From assembly GCA_009785345.1 (NCBI GenBank), contig WQWL01000004.1, positions 22,693-86,692 on the forward strand: a stretch of DNA of 64,000 nt, in the 5' to 3' direction. The position numbers and the translations under genes are program-made. Every line of letters starts with the position of its first letter. Position 1 is the stretch's first letter. A model generated the notes under the pieces. It was not told the origin of the DNA. It ran no database searches and saw only the letters and a list, made by a program, of their open reading frames with translations. Source of the DNA: Oscillospiraceae bacterium (lineage in GTDB: Bacteria > Bacillota > Clostridia > Oscillospirales > Oscillospiraceae). Positions 45,271 to 54,204 of this stretch are shown in pieces.

Positions 45271-47616
45271 ATGAACATTAAAAAAGTCAGCTTTCGTATA
45301 TTAGCTATTATTATCTCTTTCGCATTGCTTGTAGCAACGCTCTTGGGGTGCAATAGAGATGCTGATGTGATTATAGATGAGCCTGGGTATGTTTTTATTC
45401 CGGAGTTTACTTCAATCTCCGCTCTTGCTGGCGACTTGCCGAATATTAGTAACATTATCGTAGTTGACAATACTATTTACTTGACATCGACAAGCGATAT
45501 GAATGAATCGTTTTTTCAAACAACACACATATTTACAATTGATCTTGATGAATCCGAAATTACTTATTTGCCGAATTACACTACTTCTGCACGTCCCATT
45601 GATGCCAACATAGGAGGAGGCGTGTTTATAAGTGCAATGCAAGTTGATAGTGATGGCAATTTATGGATCGCAGAAACGGAAAACCATACATTTTTTGACC
45701 TTCCGGCTAATTTTGATTTTGATCATGCAGAGCTGCATGAAATATGGGGACATCTTGCATCAGTTGAAACCTCATATGTAATACGCAAACTTGACGGCAC
45801 TGGCACAGAGTTGTTGGCAGCAGATGTTAATGCTCTCGCATCTTCGGCGCAAAATTGGGTAGGTATTAATGCGTTTAATGTTGATGCTGATGGAAATTTA
45901 TTCATTGGCTCAGGGCAATCGATCTATGCACTGGATATTGATGGCAACACATTATTCAGACTTGAAACAGAGATTTTCGTGCAGGAAAACAGCTTGATTA
46001 AAATGCCCGATGGTGCGATTGCACATTCAGGCTGGGATAGCAGCTTTCATTCATTAAGACTACAATTAATCGATACACAAAGCAGGGCGTGGGGAGAAGC
46101 GATTGATTTGCCTGAAAATACTCGCTCAATATTTCCAGGAAACGATGAGTTCTTGATTCTTGCTGACGATGGGCGAGACCTATTTGGGATTGCTAACGAT
46201 AGCGGTGACATAATACCGATACTTGACTGGATTGGTAGCGGTGTTGACCCTGTCGGCATAGACAATGTTTCAATTTTACCTAATGATCGCATAATGCTTA
46301 CGACAACAGTTTTTTGCGACAGTGGTGATGACTGGGCAGTGCTGCGACATACAGAACTTATAGTTCTCAATAGAACGCCATATGATGAGCTTGACGATGT
46401 AACGGTTATAACCATTGCTACATCTTCTCCATTTATATTCAATAGTGCAGTCTTAGAATTTAATAGAACGAATCCAATGTACCGAATAGAATTCTTGGAG
46501 GTTGAATTTGGTGCTACATGGGTTGACGATGTCGAGAGATTGGCTTTGGAGATAATAGCTGGACGCGGTCCCGATATTTTACACACAAGCGGGTTTCCAT
46601 TTCCCCAATGGGCAAGACATGGGGTGTTTGTGGATTTATATGACTTTTTAGATTCAGACTCATCGCTTGACCGTTCTGATTTTATAGAAAGTGTGCTTCG
46701 TAGCGCAGAAATTGATGGCAGACTTTATCAGGTATTTCCGGACTTTAATATCTTGACGTTATTCGGTCACCCTGATGTTGTCGGAGAAAATCGAGGTTGG
46801 AATTTCGAAGAGTTCAGAACTGTTATAGAAAACAATCCACAAGCAACGCATCCTTTGGGCACGGCGTATAATGCTGAAAGACTTTTACAGTCGATTTACT
46901 TAAACAATATTGAATCATTTGTAAATTGGGATAGTGGAACTGTCTATTTCGATTCTGACTTTTTTATCGAAATATTGGAATTTATATATATATTCAATAC
47001 AACGATGGATACTGATGAAGGTTTTGCAGCGTTCGAACCATATCGTATGATTTCTTCAGGAGAACAGATAATGTTGGCGACCGGGTTCTTTGGATTTGAT
47101 TTCTATTCTATATATCAAGATTTATTTGGAGGCGACTTTGTTTTCAAAGGTTTTCCTTCTGAATATGGAAGCGGGAATTTTTTAAGTACAAGCAACGGTT
47201 TAGCAATATTGAATTCGAGCAATAATCAGCAGATAGCTTGGGAGTTTATTAGTAAAGTAATGTCAGACGAGTGGCAGAGGGAGCATACACAATTTAGCAT
47301 TCCCATAAGTAATGTTGTGTTTGAGGAAGAACTTGCCAATGCAACGGTGGTTGAGGTGGATGAGTTCGGCGAAAGTGTAGAGAGCGTCGGTTTTGCCGAC
47401 CTTCAAACAACGAGAAGACCACTAACAGAAGAACATGTGGATAACATCCGGGCACTTGTTGACTCTGCATCAGTTATGATGATATTCGAAGATTCATTAT
47501 GGGATGTAATAATATGGGAAGTCGTTGAGGACTTTTTCAACGGCGCACTTACCGCGCAAGATGCAGCACGAATAATACAAAACCGTGCTGAAAGGTTTGT
47601 GGCAGAACAGAGTTAG
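45271..47616 (+). CDS. Lipoprotein: propeller-like N-terminus fused to ABC solute-binding domain (copy 1)
   Basis: About 781 aa. The signal peptide ends in lipobox LLGC. Residues about 40-370 have blade-like repeats with the DxDGNLW pattern (MQVDSDGNLWIAETEN, FNVDADGNLFIGSG), suggesting a beta-propeller. From VITIATSSPFIFNSAVLEFN on, it is like an extracellular sugar-type solute-binding protein (IIAGRGPDILHTSGFPF, NGLAILNSSNNQQIAWEFIS). The whole chain parallels the protein at 50021. The start at 45271 has GAGGT just upstream; the ORF-track Met at 45253 is less likely. No permease genes follow, so it is an orphan paralog or shares the transporter at 52-54 kb. Confidence 0.82.
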   Translation: MNIKKVSFRILAIIISFALLVATLLGCNRDADVIIDEPGYVFIPEFTSISALAGDLPNISNIIVVDNTIYLTSTSDMNESFFQTTHIFTIDLDESEITYLPNYTTSARPIDANIGGGVFISAMQVDSDGNLWIAETENHTFFDLPANFDFDHAELHEIWGHLASVETSYVIRKLDGTGTELLAADVNALASSAQNWVGINAFNVDADGNLFIGSGQSIYALDIDGNTLFRLETEIFVQENSLIKMPDGAIAHSGWDSSFHSLRLQLIDTQSRAWGEAIDLPENTRSIFPGNDEFLILADDGRDLFGIANDSGDIIPILDWIGSGVDPVGIDNVSILPNDRIMLTTTVFCDSGDDWAVLRHTELIVLNRTPYDELDDVTVITIATSSPFIFNSAVLEFNRTNPMYRIEFLEVEFGATWVDDVERLALEIIAGRGPDILHTSGFPFPQWARHGVFVDLYDFLDSDSSLDRSDFIESVLRSAEIDGRLYQVFPDFNILTLFGHPDVVGENRGWNFEEFRTVIENNPQATHPLGTAYNAERLLQSIYLNNIESFVNWDSGTVYFDSDFFIEILEFIYIFNTTMDTDEGFAAFEPYRMISSGEQIMLATGFFGFDFYSIYQDLFGGDFVFKGFPSEYGSGNFLSTSNGLAILNSSNNQQIAWEFISKVMSDEWQREHTQFSIPISNVVFEEELANATVVEVDEFGESVESVGFADLQTTRRPLTEEHVDNIRALVDSASVMMIFEDSLWDVIIWEVVEDFFNGALTAQDAARIIQNRAERFVAEQS

Positions 47617-47685
47617 GTAATTTCCAAGAGCAAGCTATATGCAAAGGGTAACCCGATATGTGCTCGCTCTCCTTATAATGTAAAA

Positions 47686-47720
47686 GGTTGGGATTCTCAT
47701 TGAGACTCTCAATCTTTTTT
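47686..47720 (+). terminator. Intrinsic terminator after copy 1
   Basis: GGTTGGGATTCTC / GAGACTCTCAATC pair over 12 of 13 positions with two G-U pairs, loop ATT, followed by TTTTTT. Confidence 0.8.
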
Positions 47721-47814
47721 GCAAACAATATCTCCTTGTCTTAAAATTTTTCCAACAAATGAAATCAAAATGACCTTGTTCGTGTATCTAATAGTTATAG
47801 GAAGGAGTGACTGG

Positions 47815-48300
47815 ATGGATAAGAATTTGTACGCTGACCGGGTGGAGCAGCTAAAGCCACAGTTATATCGCATGGCATTTTTGCATTTAGGCAATGAAGC
47901 TATGGCTTTGGATGCAGTTGCCGAAGCGGTTTATCGAGGATTAATATCTGTTAAAAAGCTACGCGAGCCTGACTATTTTGATACATGGATGACACGGATT
48001 TTGATTAATGAATGTAACAAAATATGGCGACGGCTTAAGCGTGAGCAACCTTTGGAAGCGGTGGTAGAGTTAGGTGAGGATGAGAAAGAGTTTGAATTAT
48101 TACCCCTTAAAGAAGCTATCCGGCAATTGCCACAAGAATTAAAGGAAGTGGTTATTCTGCGATATTACGCAGACTTCACCTTAGCTCAAACTGCAAAGAG
48201 CTTGAAAATTCCGCAAGGGACCGTGGTTACGCGACAGCGGCGTGCTCTCAAATTACTTAGATTAGAATTACTGGAGGAGGATCAAGAACATGAATCGTGA
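47815..48300 (+). CDS. ECF-type RNA polymerase sigma factor
   Basis: 161 aa from MDKNLYADRVEQLKPQLYRM. Region 2 (AFLHLGNEAMALDAVAEAVY, DYFDTWMTRILINECNKIW) and region 4 (LPQELKEVVILRYYADFTLA, KIPQGTVVTRQRRALKLL) fit the SigV/RpoE-like group. AAGGAG 7 bases before the ATG at 47815 decides the start; the ORF-track start is 32 codons too far upstream. It overlaps its DUF4179 partner by 11 bases, a typical sigma/anti-sigma arrangement. Confidence 0.93.
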   Translation: MDKNLYADRVEQLKPQLYRMAFLHLGNEAMALDAVAEAVYRGLISVKKLREPDYFDTWMTRILINECNKIWRRLKREQPLEAVVELGEDEKEFELLPLKEAIRQLPQELKEVVILRYYADFTLAQTAKSLKIPQGTVVTRQRRALKLLRLELLEEDQEHES

Positions 48301-49609
48301 ACAAGAATACCATGCATTGAAGCATGAGCATATTTCTACCCCTCTTGCACTGGAGAATGTCCTTGCAGATGCACAGGCAAGAGCAAAAAGGCGAAATTTC
48401 CGCAATTATACCATCATGCCGCTGAGCACTATCGCGCTACTGTTTGCATTCTTTGTGGGTCTGGTTAATTTATCTCCCGCTGTTGCTACCGCAGTAGAGC
48501 GCATACCTGGACTACAGCAGCTTGCGGCTATTGTGTCTTTTTCTCCATCACTTACCGAGGCGGTGGAGCAAGACTTTGTGCAAACCGTGGGCTTAGAGCA
48601 ACAAATCGGCGATGTCACCATGAGGGTGGAGTATGTCGTTGTAGATGGACAGCATATTCACATCTTTTACACACTGGAATCAGCGATATACTCCAACCTG
48701 AGCATAAGTGTAGGTGCATGGGATGCGGAGAACAGATACACAAGTGCTACACTGATGTTAAGCCCACGTCGTGAAGAAAATGACAATATGCGCTATATGA
48801 TGTTTGGATTTGATGATCGGCTCCCGAATGTTGTTATCTGGGCAGGCAAGGTGTTAAATATGGACTCTGATTATGTGTGGGGAAATGTCATTGGAGAATA
48901 TGAGTTCATCTTGGAGCTTGATGCCGAATTTGTCCAAGCAGGTGAGATTATCGCTTTGGATTATGATTTTGCACTAGATGGGCAATACTTAACCCTGACT
49001 ACTATCGAGCTTAATCCCGCACACACACGCATAAACTTCACAGCGGATGATGCGAACACTAAACTGCTACGGGCACTGTGGTTCTATATGGAAAATGAGC
49101 ATGGGGAACGATTTTATCCACCTCACGAAAAAGGTATCGTAGCAAATCCGTCCACCGGTTTGGATACAATCGCTGTCGAAACCCATTTCTTGGAGAGCGT
49201 GTTTTTTGCAGAGAGTGAGAGTCTCATAATGGTTATTGAGGAAGTAATCTGGCTAGATAAATCTATGGAGTATGTGCGCATAAATCTGGCAGATGGAACA
49301 TCGGAGCCGTTGCCGGATGGAATGCAATTAGAGAGTGTTGAGCAGCTAGAAAATGGATGGATTTTGATTTTTTCAACATTTGAACAAGGTGAGTATCAAA
49401 TGCACCGAATTACTTACACAATGTATCCGGAAAGTTGGAATGATTTAGAATTTAGGGGAATTCTGGACAATTGGTACATACATGAAACCACTCCTGGCTT
49501 GTTTTTCTCCACACAATACCCACCTGTTGATAATACATTTGTTGCCCTCACCCCGCAATTTTCTCGGATTGTGAGACTCGAAACACCGATTGTAGTCCAG
49601 GTGAGGTAG
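48290..49609 (+). CDS. DUF4179-domain membrane protein, probable anti-sigma factor
   Basis: 439 aa. A cytosolic head of about 45 residues, one membrane helix (IMPLSTIALLFAFFVGLVNL), then a large outside part. SPAVATAVERIPGLQQL and the following residues match the start of DUF4179, which follows ECF sigma factors in many Firmicutes. It probably holds the sigma factor at the membrane until a signal arrives. GGAGGAGG precedes the ATG. A hairpin after the stop likely ends the unit. Confidence 0.85.
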   Translation: MNREQEYHALKHEHISTPLALENVLADAQARAKRRNFRNYTIMPLSTIALLFAFFVGLVNLSPAVATAVERIPGLQQLAAIVSFSPSLTEAVEQDFVQTVGLEQQIGDVTMRVEYVVVDGQHIHIFYTLESAIYSNLSISVGAWDAENRYTSATLMLSPRREENDNMRYMMFGFDDRLPNVVIWAGKVLNMDSDYVWGNVIGEYEFILELDAEFVQAGEIIALDYDFALDGQYLTLTTIELNPAHTRINFTADDANTKLLRALWFYMENEHGERFYPPHEKGIVANPSTGLDTIAVETHFLESVFFAESESLIMVIEEVIWLDKSMEYVRINLADGTSEPLPDGMQLESVEQLENGWILIFSTFEQGEYQMHRITYTMYPESWNDLEFRGILDNWYIHETTPGLFFSTQYPPVDNTFVALTPQFSRIVRLETPIVVQVR

Positions 49610-49634
49610 GAGAGGATTAGTATTACATTTCAAC

Positions 49635-49670
49635 GTAAGAGGCTGTGACAAAGCGTCAACAGCCTCTTAC
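49635..49670 (+). terminator. Terminator-like hairpin after the anti-sigma gene
   Basis: Perfect 12-bp stem GTAAGAGGCTGT / ACAGCCTCTTAC with a 12-nt loop, but no T run. Confidence 0.6.
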
Positions 49671-49674
49671 ATAT

Positions 49675-49722
49675 GTGACTAAATTGTCACTTTCAGCGTT
49701 CAAATAGTCACCGAGCTGTCAC
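49675..49722. promoter_or_regulatory. Cluster of phased GTSAC pentamers
   Basis: GTGAC at 49675 and GTCAC at 49686, 49707 and 49718: spacings 11, 21, 11, close to whole helix turns. The first two form GTGAC-N6-GTCAC. This may be an operator region before the transporter operon; inference from spacing only. Confidence 0.35.
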
Positions 49723-49841
49723 ATTGACTTGTTAGAATTACTCCTGTCTTTTTATCATCATAAAGTTTTTTCTTATAAGGATGAAACATTTATACCACTT
49801 CTCATTATGTGCGCAATGTGCAAACATTATCATCCTTTTGC

Positions 49842-49870
49842 TTGACTTTCACACTTATTCTTAATAAAAT
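49842..49870 (+). promoter_or_regulatory. Predicted promoter of the propeller/ABC operon
   Basis: TTGACT, 17-base spacer, TAAAAT. The leader of about 145 bases contains the hairpin ATAAATCTG-TTATG-CAGATTTAT just before the first gene. Confidence 0.55.
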
Positions 49871-50020
49871 CTTAAGGAATTCACATGATGTTCTTAATAA
49901 GTGTGCTTTAAGCTAAAAAAACTTACACGAATACGGAACATCTTCGTTCAAATATTCGTCATAAATCTGTTATGCAGATTTATAGTTTACTAATCTAACC
50001 ATTATTAAGGAGGCAAATAC

Positions 50021-52309
50021 ATGAAAAAGGCTACTTTTCGCGTACTCGCAATTTGTTTAATCATAGCAATTCTTTTACCAATAATAGCAGGGTGCAGAGC
50101 TGACGAAGGCGAGTTTGATACACCGGAATTTGTGTTCGTGGCAGAAACAGTCACGTTGCCGGATAACATAACCGACGTTCGAAATCTCGCTTACTTTGAT
50201 GACACCCTTTATTTTTGGTCCACCACCGTAATAGATGGAGAAACTGGGGAGTCAGTTGTCAATATTTACTCAATGAATATTGACGGTTCAAACTTAATGC
50301 CACTTCCAAATTATAGTCTGCCTGCATCTCCATCCCCTGATGCTCAGAGCAATTTTCATATAATGGGAATGTTTGCTGATGACGAAGGCTTTCTTTGGGT
50401 TGCGGAACAAGGATCATTCTTCCGCTTAAATGTACCTGATGATTTTGACGGCGAAGATTGGGATCGTTGGAATTATTGGGAAGATCTTGGAAGTGTTACA
50501 AATATTCGCAAATTGGACAATACCGGTGCAGAGGTGCTTTCGGTAGACTTAAGTATTCTTGATGACGGTTCCGGTTGGATTTCTGTCAATGCATTTAATA
50601 TTGATGGTGCAGGCAATCTATTTGTTGCTTCTAATGATAGGATCGTTGTTATGGATAGTAATGCTGTTATGCAGTTCCAGCTTGATGTCGACCAATGGGT
50701 CGATAGACTCTTCCGCATGCCAAGTGGCGATGTTGCGTTCTTTGGGTGGACAGGGGAAGGAATGGCACTGCGTGTAATTGATCCTGTTACCAGAAGCTGG
50801 GGTGAAACCATTGACCTTCCAAACAATGCTTGGCAGATATTCCCGGGAGATGAAGAGCATTTCCTTCTTTTCCAAGATGGCTCTAACTTGTTTGGCATAG
50901 AAACTGAAACCGGAGAAAGTGTACGGCTAATAAATTGGCTCGACAGTAATCTTTCAACCGACGGTTTGGAAAATATCGTAATGTTAGCGGACGGACGCGT
51001 ACTGTGTACTACTTCAACATGGAACAGACGCACAATGGAGTCAACATTTGAGCTTAATGTCCTGACTAAAACTCCATACTCCGAATTGCCGGAAAGAACT
51101 GTTATAACTCTCGCTACTGTATCCCCGTGGGGAATACGCAATGCTGTTATTCAATTTAACAGAACCAATCCAACATACCGCATACATGTCATCGATTACT
51201 CCGAATTTAATACCGATGAGGATTGGACGATAGCTATAACAAGACTATCCACAGATATGATCGCAGGCAGGGTTCCAGACATTATTGATTTGTCTCAGCT
51301 ACCATTTGAACAATACGTTGCCAGAGGACTACTTGTTGATTTATATCCACTTATAGATGCCGATCCTGATATTAGGCGCATTGATTTAATAGAAAGTGTA
51401 CTTCGTGCTTCTGAGCTTGATGGAGGATTATATCGAATGTTCTCATCATTTGGAATTAACACCTTGATTGGTCACCCCTCTGTTATTGGTCCTGACATCG
51501 GATGGACAATGGAAGAATTTCTTGCTACACTGGATGCAAATCCACAAGCGGATAGACCTCTTGGTGGATGGCTCACCAGAAGCGCGTTCTTAGAATCCAC
51601 AATAACTATAAATATGTCTGACTATGTTGATTGGGTGGCAGGCGAATCTCACTTTGATACACCTGAGTTTGCTCAACTTCTTGAGATTGCAAGTCGATTC
51701 CCTGAGGATTTCGATAGAGATGGTGATATGGGCTTCATGATGGAAGGTTCAAACTTGATTGCAGAAGGTCGCCAGATAATGATGGCAACATCTATTTGGG
51801 ATTTCCAAAGCGTACTAATGAATACTGCAATGTTCGGCGGTGATATTGTGTACAAAGGTTTTCCATCTAATAATGGAAATGGCAACTCACTATTTATCGA
51901 GTCCGGTCTTGCTATAACATCCAGTTCTCCCCATCAAGATGCTGCATGGCAATTTATGCGAGAGCTTCTCACCACAGATTGGCAAACTGAAAATATTCAG
52001 TTCGGGTTCCCAATTAATAGAATTGTATTTGATAGAATGATTGAAGAAGCAATGGAAGAACCTGAGTGGGAAGGCTCCATCGGATGGGGAATGGGAGAGA
52101 CTGTTGACATGAGAGCAATGACACGAGCAGAAGTCGATGCCATACTTAATCTTATAGATACTGCAGACGGAGTCTTATCTCGCGATATTGTTTTAATGGA
52201 TCTCATAAACGAGAGTGCAGAGGATTTCTTTGCCGGACGACAAAGCGCCGCAGAAACAGCCAGAATCATACAAAGCCGCGTTTCGAGATATGTTCAAGAG
52301 CAGAGCTAA
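50021..52309 (+). CDS. Lipoprotein: propeller-like N-terminus fused to ABC solute-binding domain (copy 2)
   Basis: 762 aa with signal peptide and lipobox IAGC. The layout is the same as copy 1: blade-like repeats (FNIDGAGNLFVASNDRIVVM), then from VITLATVSPWGIRNAVIQFN a solute-binding module with IAGRVPDIIDLSQLPFEQYV and ESGLAITSSSPHQDAAWQFM. AAGGAGG stands before the ATG. It is first in an operon with two sugar-type permeases, so it probably captures a glycan or oligosaccharide; the propeller part may bind a surface or a ligand. The ligand is unknown. Confidence 0.85.
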   Translation: MKKATFRVLAICLIIAILLPIIAGCRADEGEFDTPEFVFVAETVTLPDNITDVRNLAYFDDTLYFWSTTVIDGETGESVVNIYSMNIDGSNLMPLPNYSLPASPSPDAQSNFHIMGMFADDEGFLWVAEQGSFFRLNVPDDFDGEDWDRWNYWEDLGSVTNIRKLDNTGAEVLSVDLSILDDGSGWISVNAFNIDGAGNLFVASNDRIVVMDSNAVMQFQLDVDQWVDRLFRMPSGDVAFFGWTGEGMALRVIDPVTRSWGETIDLPNNAWQIFPGDEEHFLLFQDGSNLFGIETETGESVRLINWLDSNLSTDGLENIVMLADGRVLCTTSTWNRRTMESTFELNVLTKTPYSELPERTVITLATVSPWGIRNAVIQFNRTNPTYRIHVIDYSEFNTDEDWTIAITRLSTDMIAGRVPDIIDLSQLPFEQYVARGLLVDLYPLIDADPDIRRIDLIESVLRASELDGGLYRMFSSFGINTLIGHPSVIGPDIGWTMEEFLATLDANPQADRPLGGWLTRSAFLESTITINMSDYVDWVAGESHFDTPEFAQLLEIASRFPEDFDRDGDMGFMMEGSNLIAEGRQIMMATSIWDFQSVLMNTAMFGGDIVYKGFPSNNGNGNSLFIESGLAITSSSPHQDAAWQFMRELLTTDWQTENIQFGFPINRIVFDRMIEEAMEEPEWEGSIGWGMGETVDMRAMTRAEVDAILNLIDTADGVLSRDIVLMDLINESAEDFFAGRQSAAETARIIQSRVSRYVQEQS

Positions 52310-52336
52310 AGTTTTGATATAGAACGGAGTACGTCA

Positions 52337-53236
52337 TTGAACACACGAGTTAAAAACTATATGAGGAAACTTAATAAACGCCAAAGGGAAACCATAAATG
52401 GTTTCCTTTGGCTGGCACCAAGCCTCATTGGTGTTGGGATATTTTACATTATCCCCTATTTCTCTGTTATATACTACTCTGTGATTCAGAGTCCGCTCAA
52501 TCCAAACTTTGTTTTTCTAGATAATTTTATCAGTCTATTTCAAAATCGAGCTTTCATGGATGGAGCTTCCAACACCCTTAGGTTCTCATTAATGGCTGTT
52601 CCATTGGCTGTTGTTCTTTCTCTCTTGTTAGCACTCATATTGGAAGCTAAAATTCCGCTCAAGAGCTATTTTCGCACATTTTTTCTAAGCCCTTTGATGG
52701 TACCTGTCGCATCAGTTATCTTGATATGGCAAGTTCTATTCCATCCTCGTGGTGCAATCAACGAACTTCTTATGTTCTTCGGTTTTAGTGGCATCGATTG
52801 GATGCAATCTGATCAAAGCTTGCTTGTTGTTGTTATCCTTTTCATATGGAAAAATCTTGGTTTCTTCATGATTCTGTTTATGGCTGCACTAAGCAATATT
52901 CCTAAAGATATTTTGGAAACTGCAGAAACCGAAGGCGCAGGACCTATTCGGCAGTTGGTATATATAAAGCTGCGATACCTGTCTCCAACTCTATTGTTTG
53001 TAACCATTCTTTCTTTGATTAACTCATTCAAGATATTTAGAGAGGTATATCTTCTCACCGGTGCTTATCCATATGGCGATTTGTACATGATTCAGCACTT
53101 CATGAATAATGTATTCCAAACTCTTGACTATCAAAGATTGGCTGCTGCTGCAGTCGTTATGACTCTTGCAATGATTGCAATAATCGCTATCCTTTTCCTT
53201 GCCGAGAACCGATTTGGAAGGGATGTGGAAGAATGA
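52337..53236 (+). CDS. ABC sugar-type permease (MalF/UgpA-like)
   Basis: 299 aa, six helices. It starts MNTRVKNYMRKLNKRQRETI with a TTG start and GGAG 7 bases before. WLAPSLIGVGIFYIIPYFSV is the typical first helix, and ETAETEGAGPIRQLVYIKLR is the EAA loop that contacts the ATPase. It pairs with the next gene. Confidence 0.93.
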   Translation: MNTRVKNYMRKLNKRQRETINGFLWLAPSLIGVGIFYIIPYFSVIYYSVIQSPLNPNFVFLDNFISLFQNRAFMDGASNTLRFSLMAVPLAVVLSLLLALILEAKIPLKSYFRTFFLSPLMVPVASVILIWQVLFHPRGAINELLMFFGFSGIDWMQSDQSLLVVVILFIWKNLGFFMILFMAALSNIPKDILETAETEGAGPIRQLVYIKLRYLSPTLLFVTILSLINSFKIFREVYLLTGAYPYGDLYMIQHFMNNVFQTLDYQRLAAAAVVMTLAMIAIIAILFLAENRFGRDVEE

Positions 53237-54114
53237 GGAAGCGTTATTTTGGGCGCACAGCACTCTTTATCATAACAGCTGCTTTTGCATTACTATTTCT
53301 CACGCCTACTGTTCTCACAATAACAAACTCGTTTATGACACAAAGTGAGATTGCTGCAAATTACGGTATGATTTTTGATATGACCAGACCTGGCGTCGGC
53401 ACTTATGTTGCAGATAGTGTTAATCTTAAGCTCATGCCGGATATAATTACTGTTGACCAGTACGCTACTGTACTTTTCAGAAGCCCTGAATATATAGGAA
53501 TGATTTGGAATTCAATAATCCTTGTTGTTCCAATTGTTGTATTTCAAGTCGGAATTGCATCATTTGCCGCATACAGCTTTACCAGGTATAGAGGGAAATT
53601 TAAGAATTTCTTGTTTTTCTTCTATATAGTTCTTATGCTAATGCCCTATCAGGTAACTATTGTTCCTAATTTCCTTGTAGCAGATTGGCTTGGCATTTTG
53701 GGTTCACGCTGGGCAGTGCTATTTCCCGGAATATTCGCACCTTTCTCTGTATTTCTTCTGACAAAGTTCATGCGACGTATACCGACTGCATTGATTGAGG
53801 CTGCAAAGCTTGATGGTGCAAATGAATGGCAAATTTTTGTCAAGGTGTGCATACCTCAATGTAGAAGTGCACTTTACTCCATAGCAATTTTGGTGTTCAT
53901 TGATTACTGGAACATGGTTGAACTTCCACTTATCTTGCTCGATAGCAGGGATGCGCAGCCAATGTCAGTATTTTTATCAACAATAAATGCGGAGGAGGCT
54001 GGGATCGCTTTTGCCGTCGCTGTTGTATATATGATACCTCCTCTGTTACTATTCTTACATGGCGAGGAAGCCCTCGTTGAAGGCATTACGCATTCCGGTT
54101 CTGTTAAGGGGTAA
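53233..54114 (+). CDS. ABC sugar-type permease (MalG/UgpE-like)
   Basis: 293 aa, six helices, overlapping the previous gene by 4 bases (ATGA). The EAA loop is EAAKLDGANEWQIFVKVCIP. An unusually long loop after the first helix (residues about 35-80, VADSVNLKLMPDIITVDQY) is seen in this group. No ATPase gene lies near; such importers often share a common MsmK-type ATPase coded elsewhere. Confidence 0.93.
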   Translation: MRKRYFGRTALFIITAAFALLFLTPTVLTITNSFMTQSEIAANYGMIFDMTRPGVGTYVADSVNLKLMPDIITVDQYATVLFRSPEYIGMIWNSIILVVPIVVFQVGIASFAAYSFTRYRGKFKNFLFFFYIVLMLMPYQVTIVPNFLVADWLGILGSRWAVLFPGIFAPFSVFLLTKFMRRIPTALIEAAKLDGANEWQIFVKVCIPQCRSALYSIAILVFIDYWNMVELPLILLDSRDAQPMSVFLSTINAEEAGIAFAVAVVYMIPPLLLFLHGEEALVEGITHSGSVKG

Positions 54115-54156
54115 TACTTAACACAAACCTCGTATGACATGTATAATCTCAAATTT

Positions 54157-54182
54157 GCGGGACGTCAAGGACGCCGTCCCCT
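54157..54182. repeat. Palindromic repeat GGGACG...CGTCCC
   Basis: GCGGGACGTCAAGGACGCCG followed by TCCC forms a GGGACG / CGTCCC hairpin in front of the membrane-fusion gene. It has the look of a dispersed intergenic repeat; only this copy is in the window. The ORF-track N-terminus at 54139 is just a translation of it. Confidence 0.55.
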
Positions 54183-54204
54183 ACAAAAAGGAACGGTAAT
54201 TACT

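Noticed and set aside
45024-45470. 148-aa minus-strand ORF
   Set aside because: It overlaps the 5' end of the propeller/solute-binding gene and its promoter; no family features.
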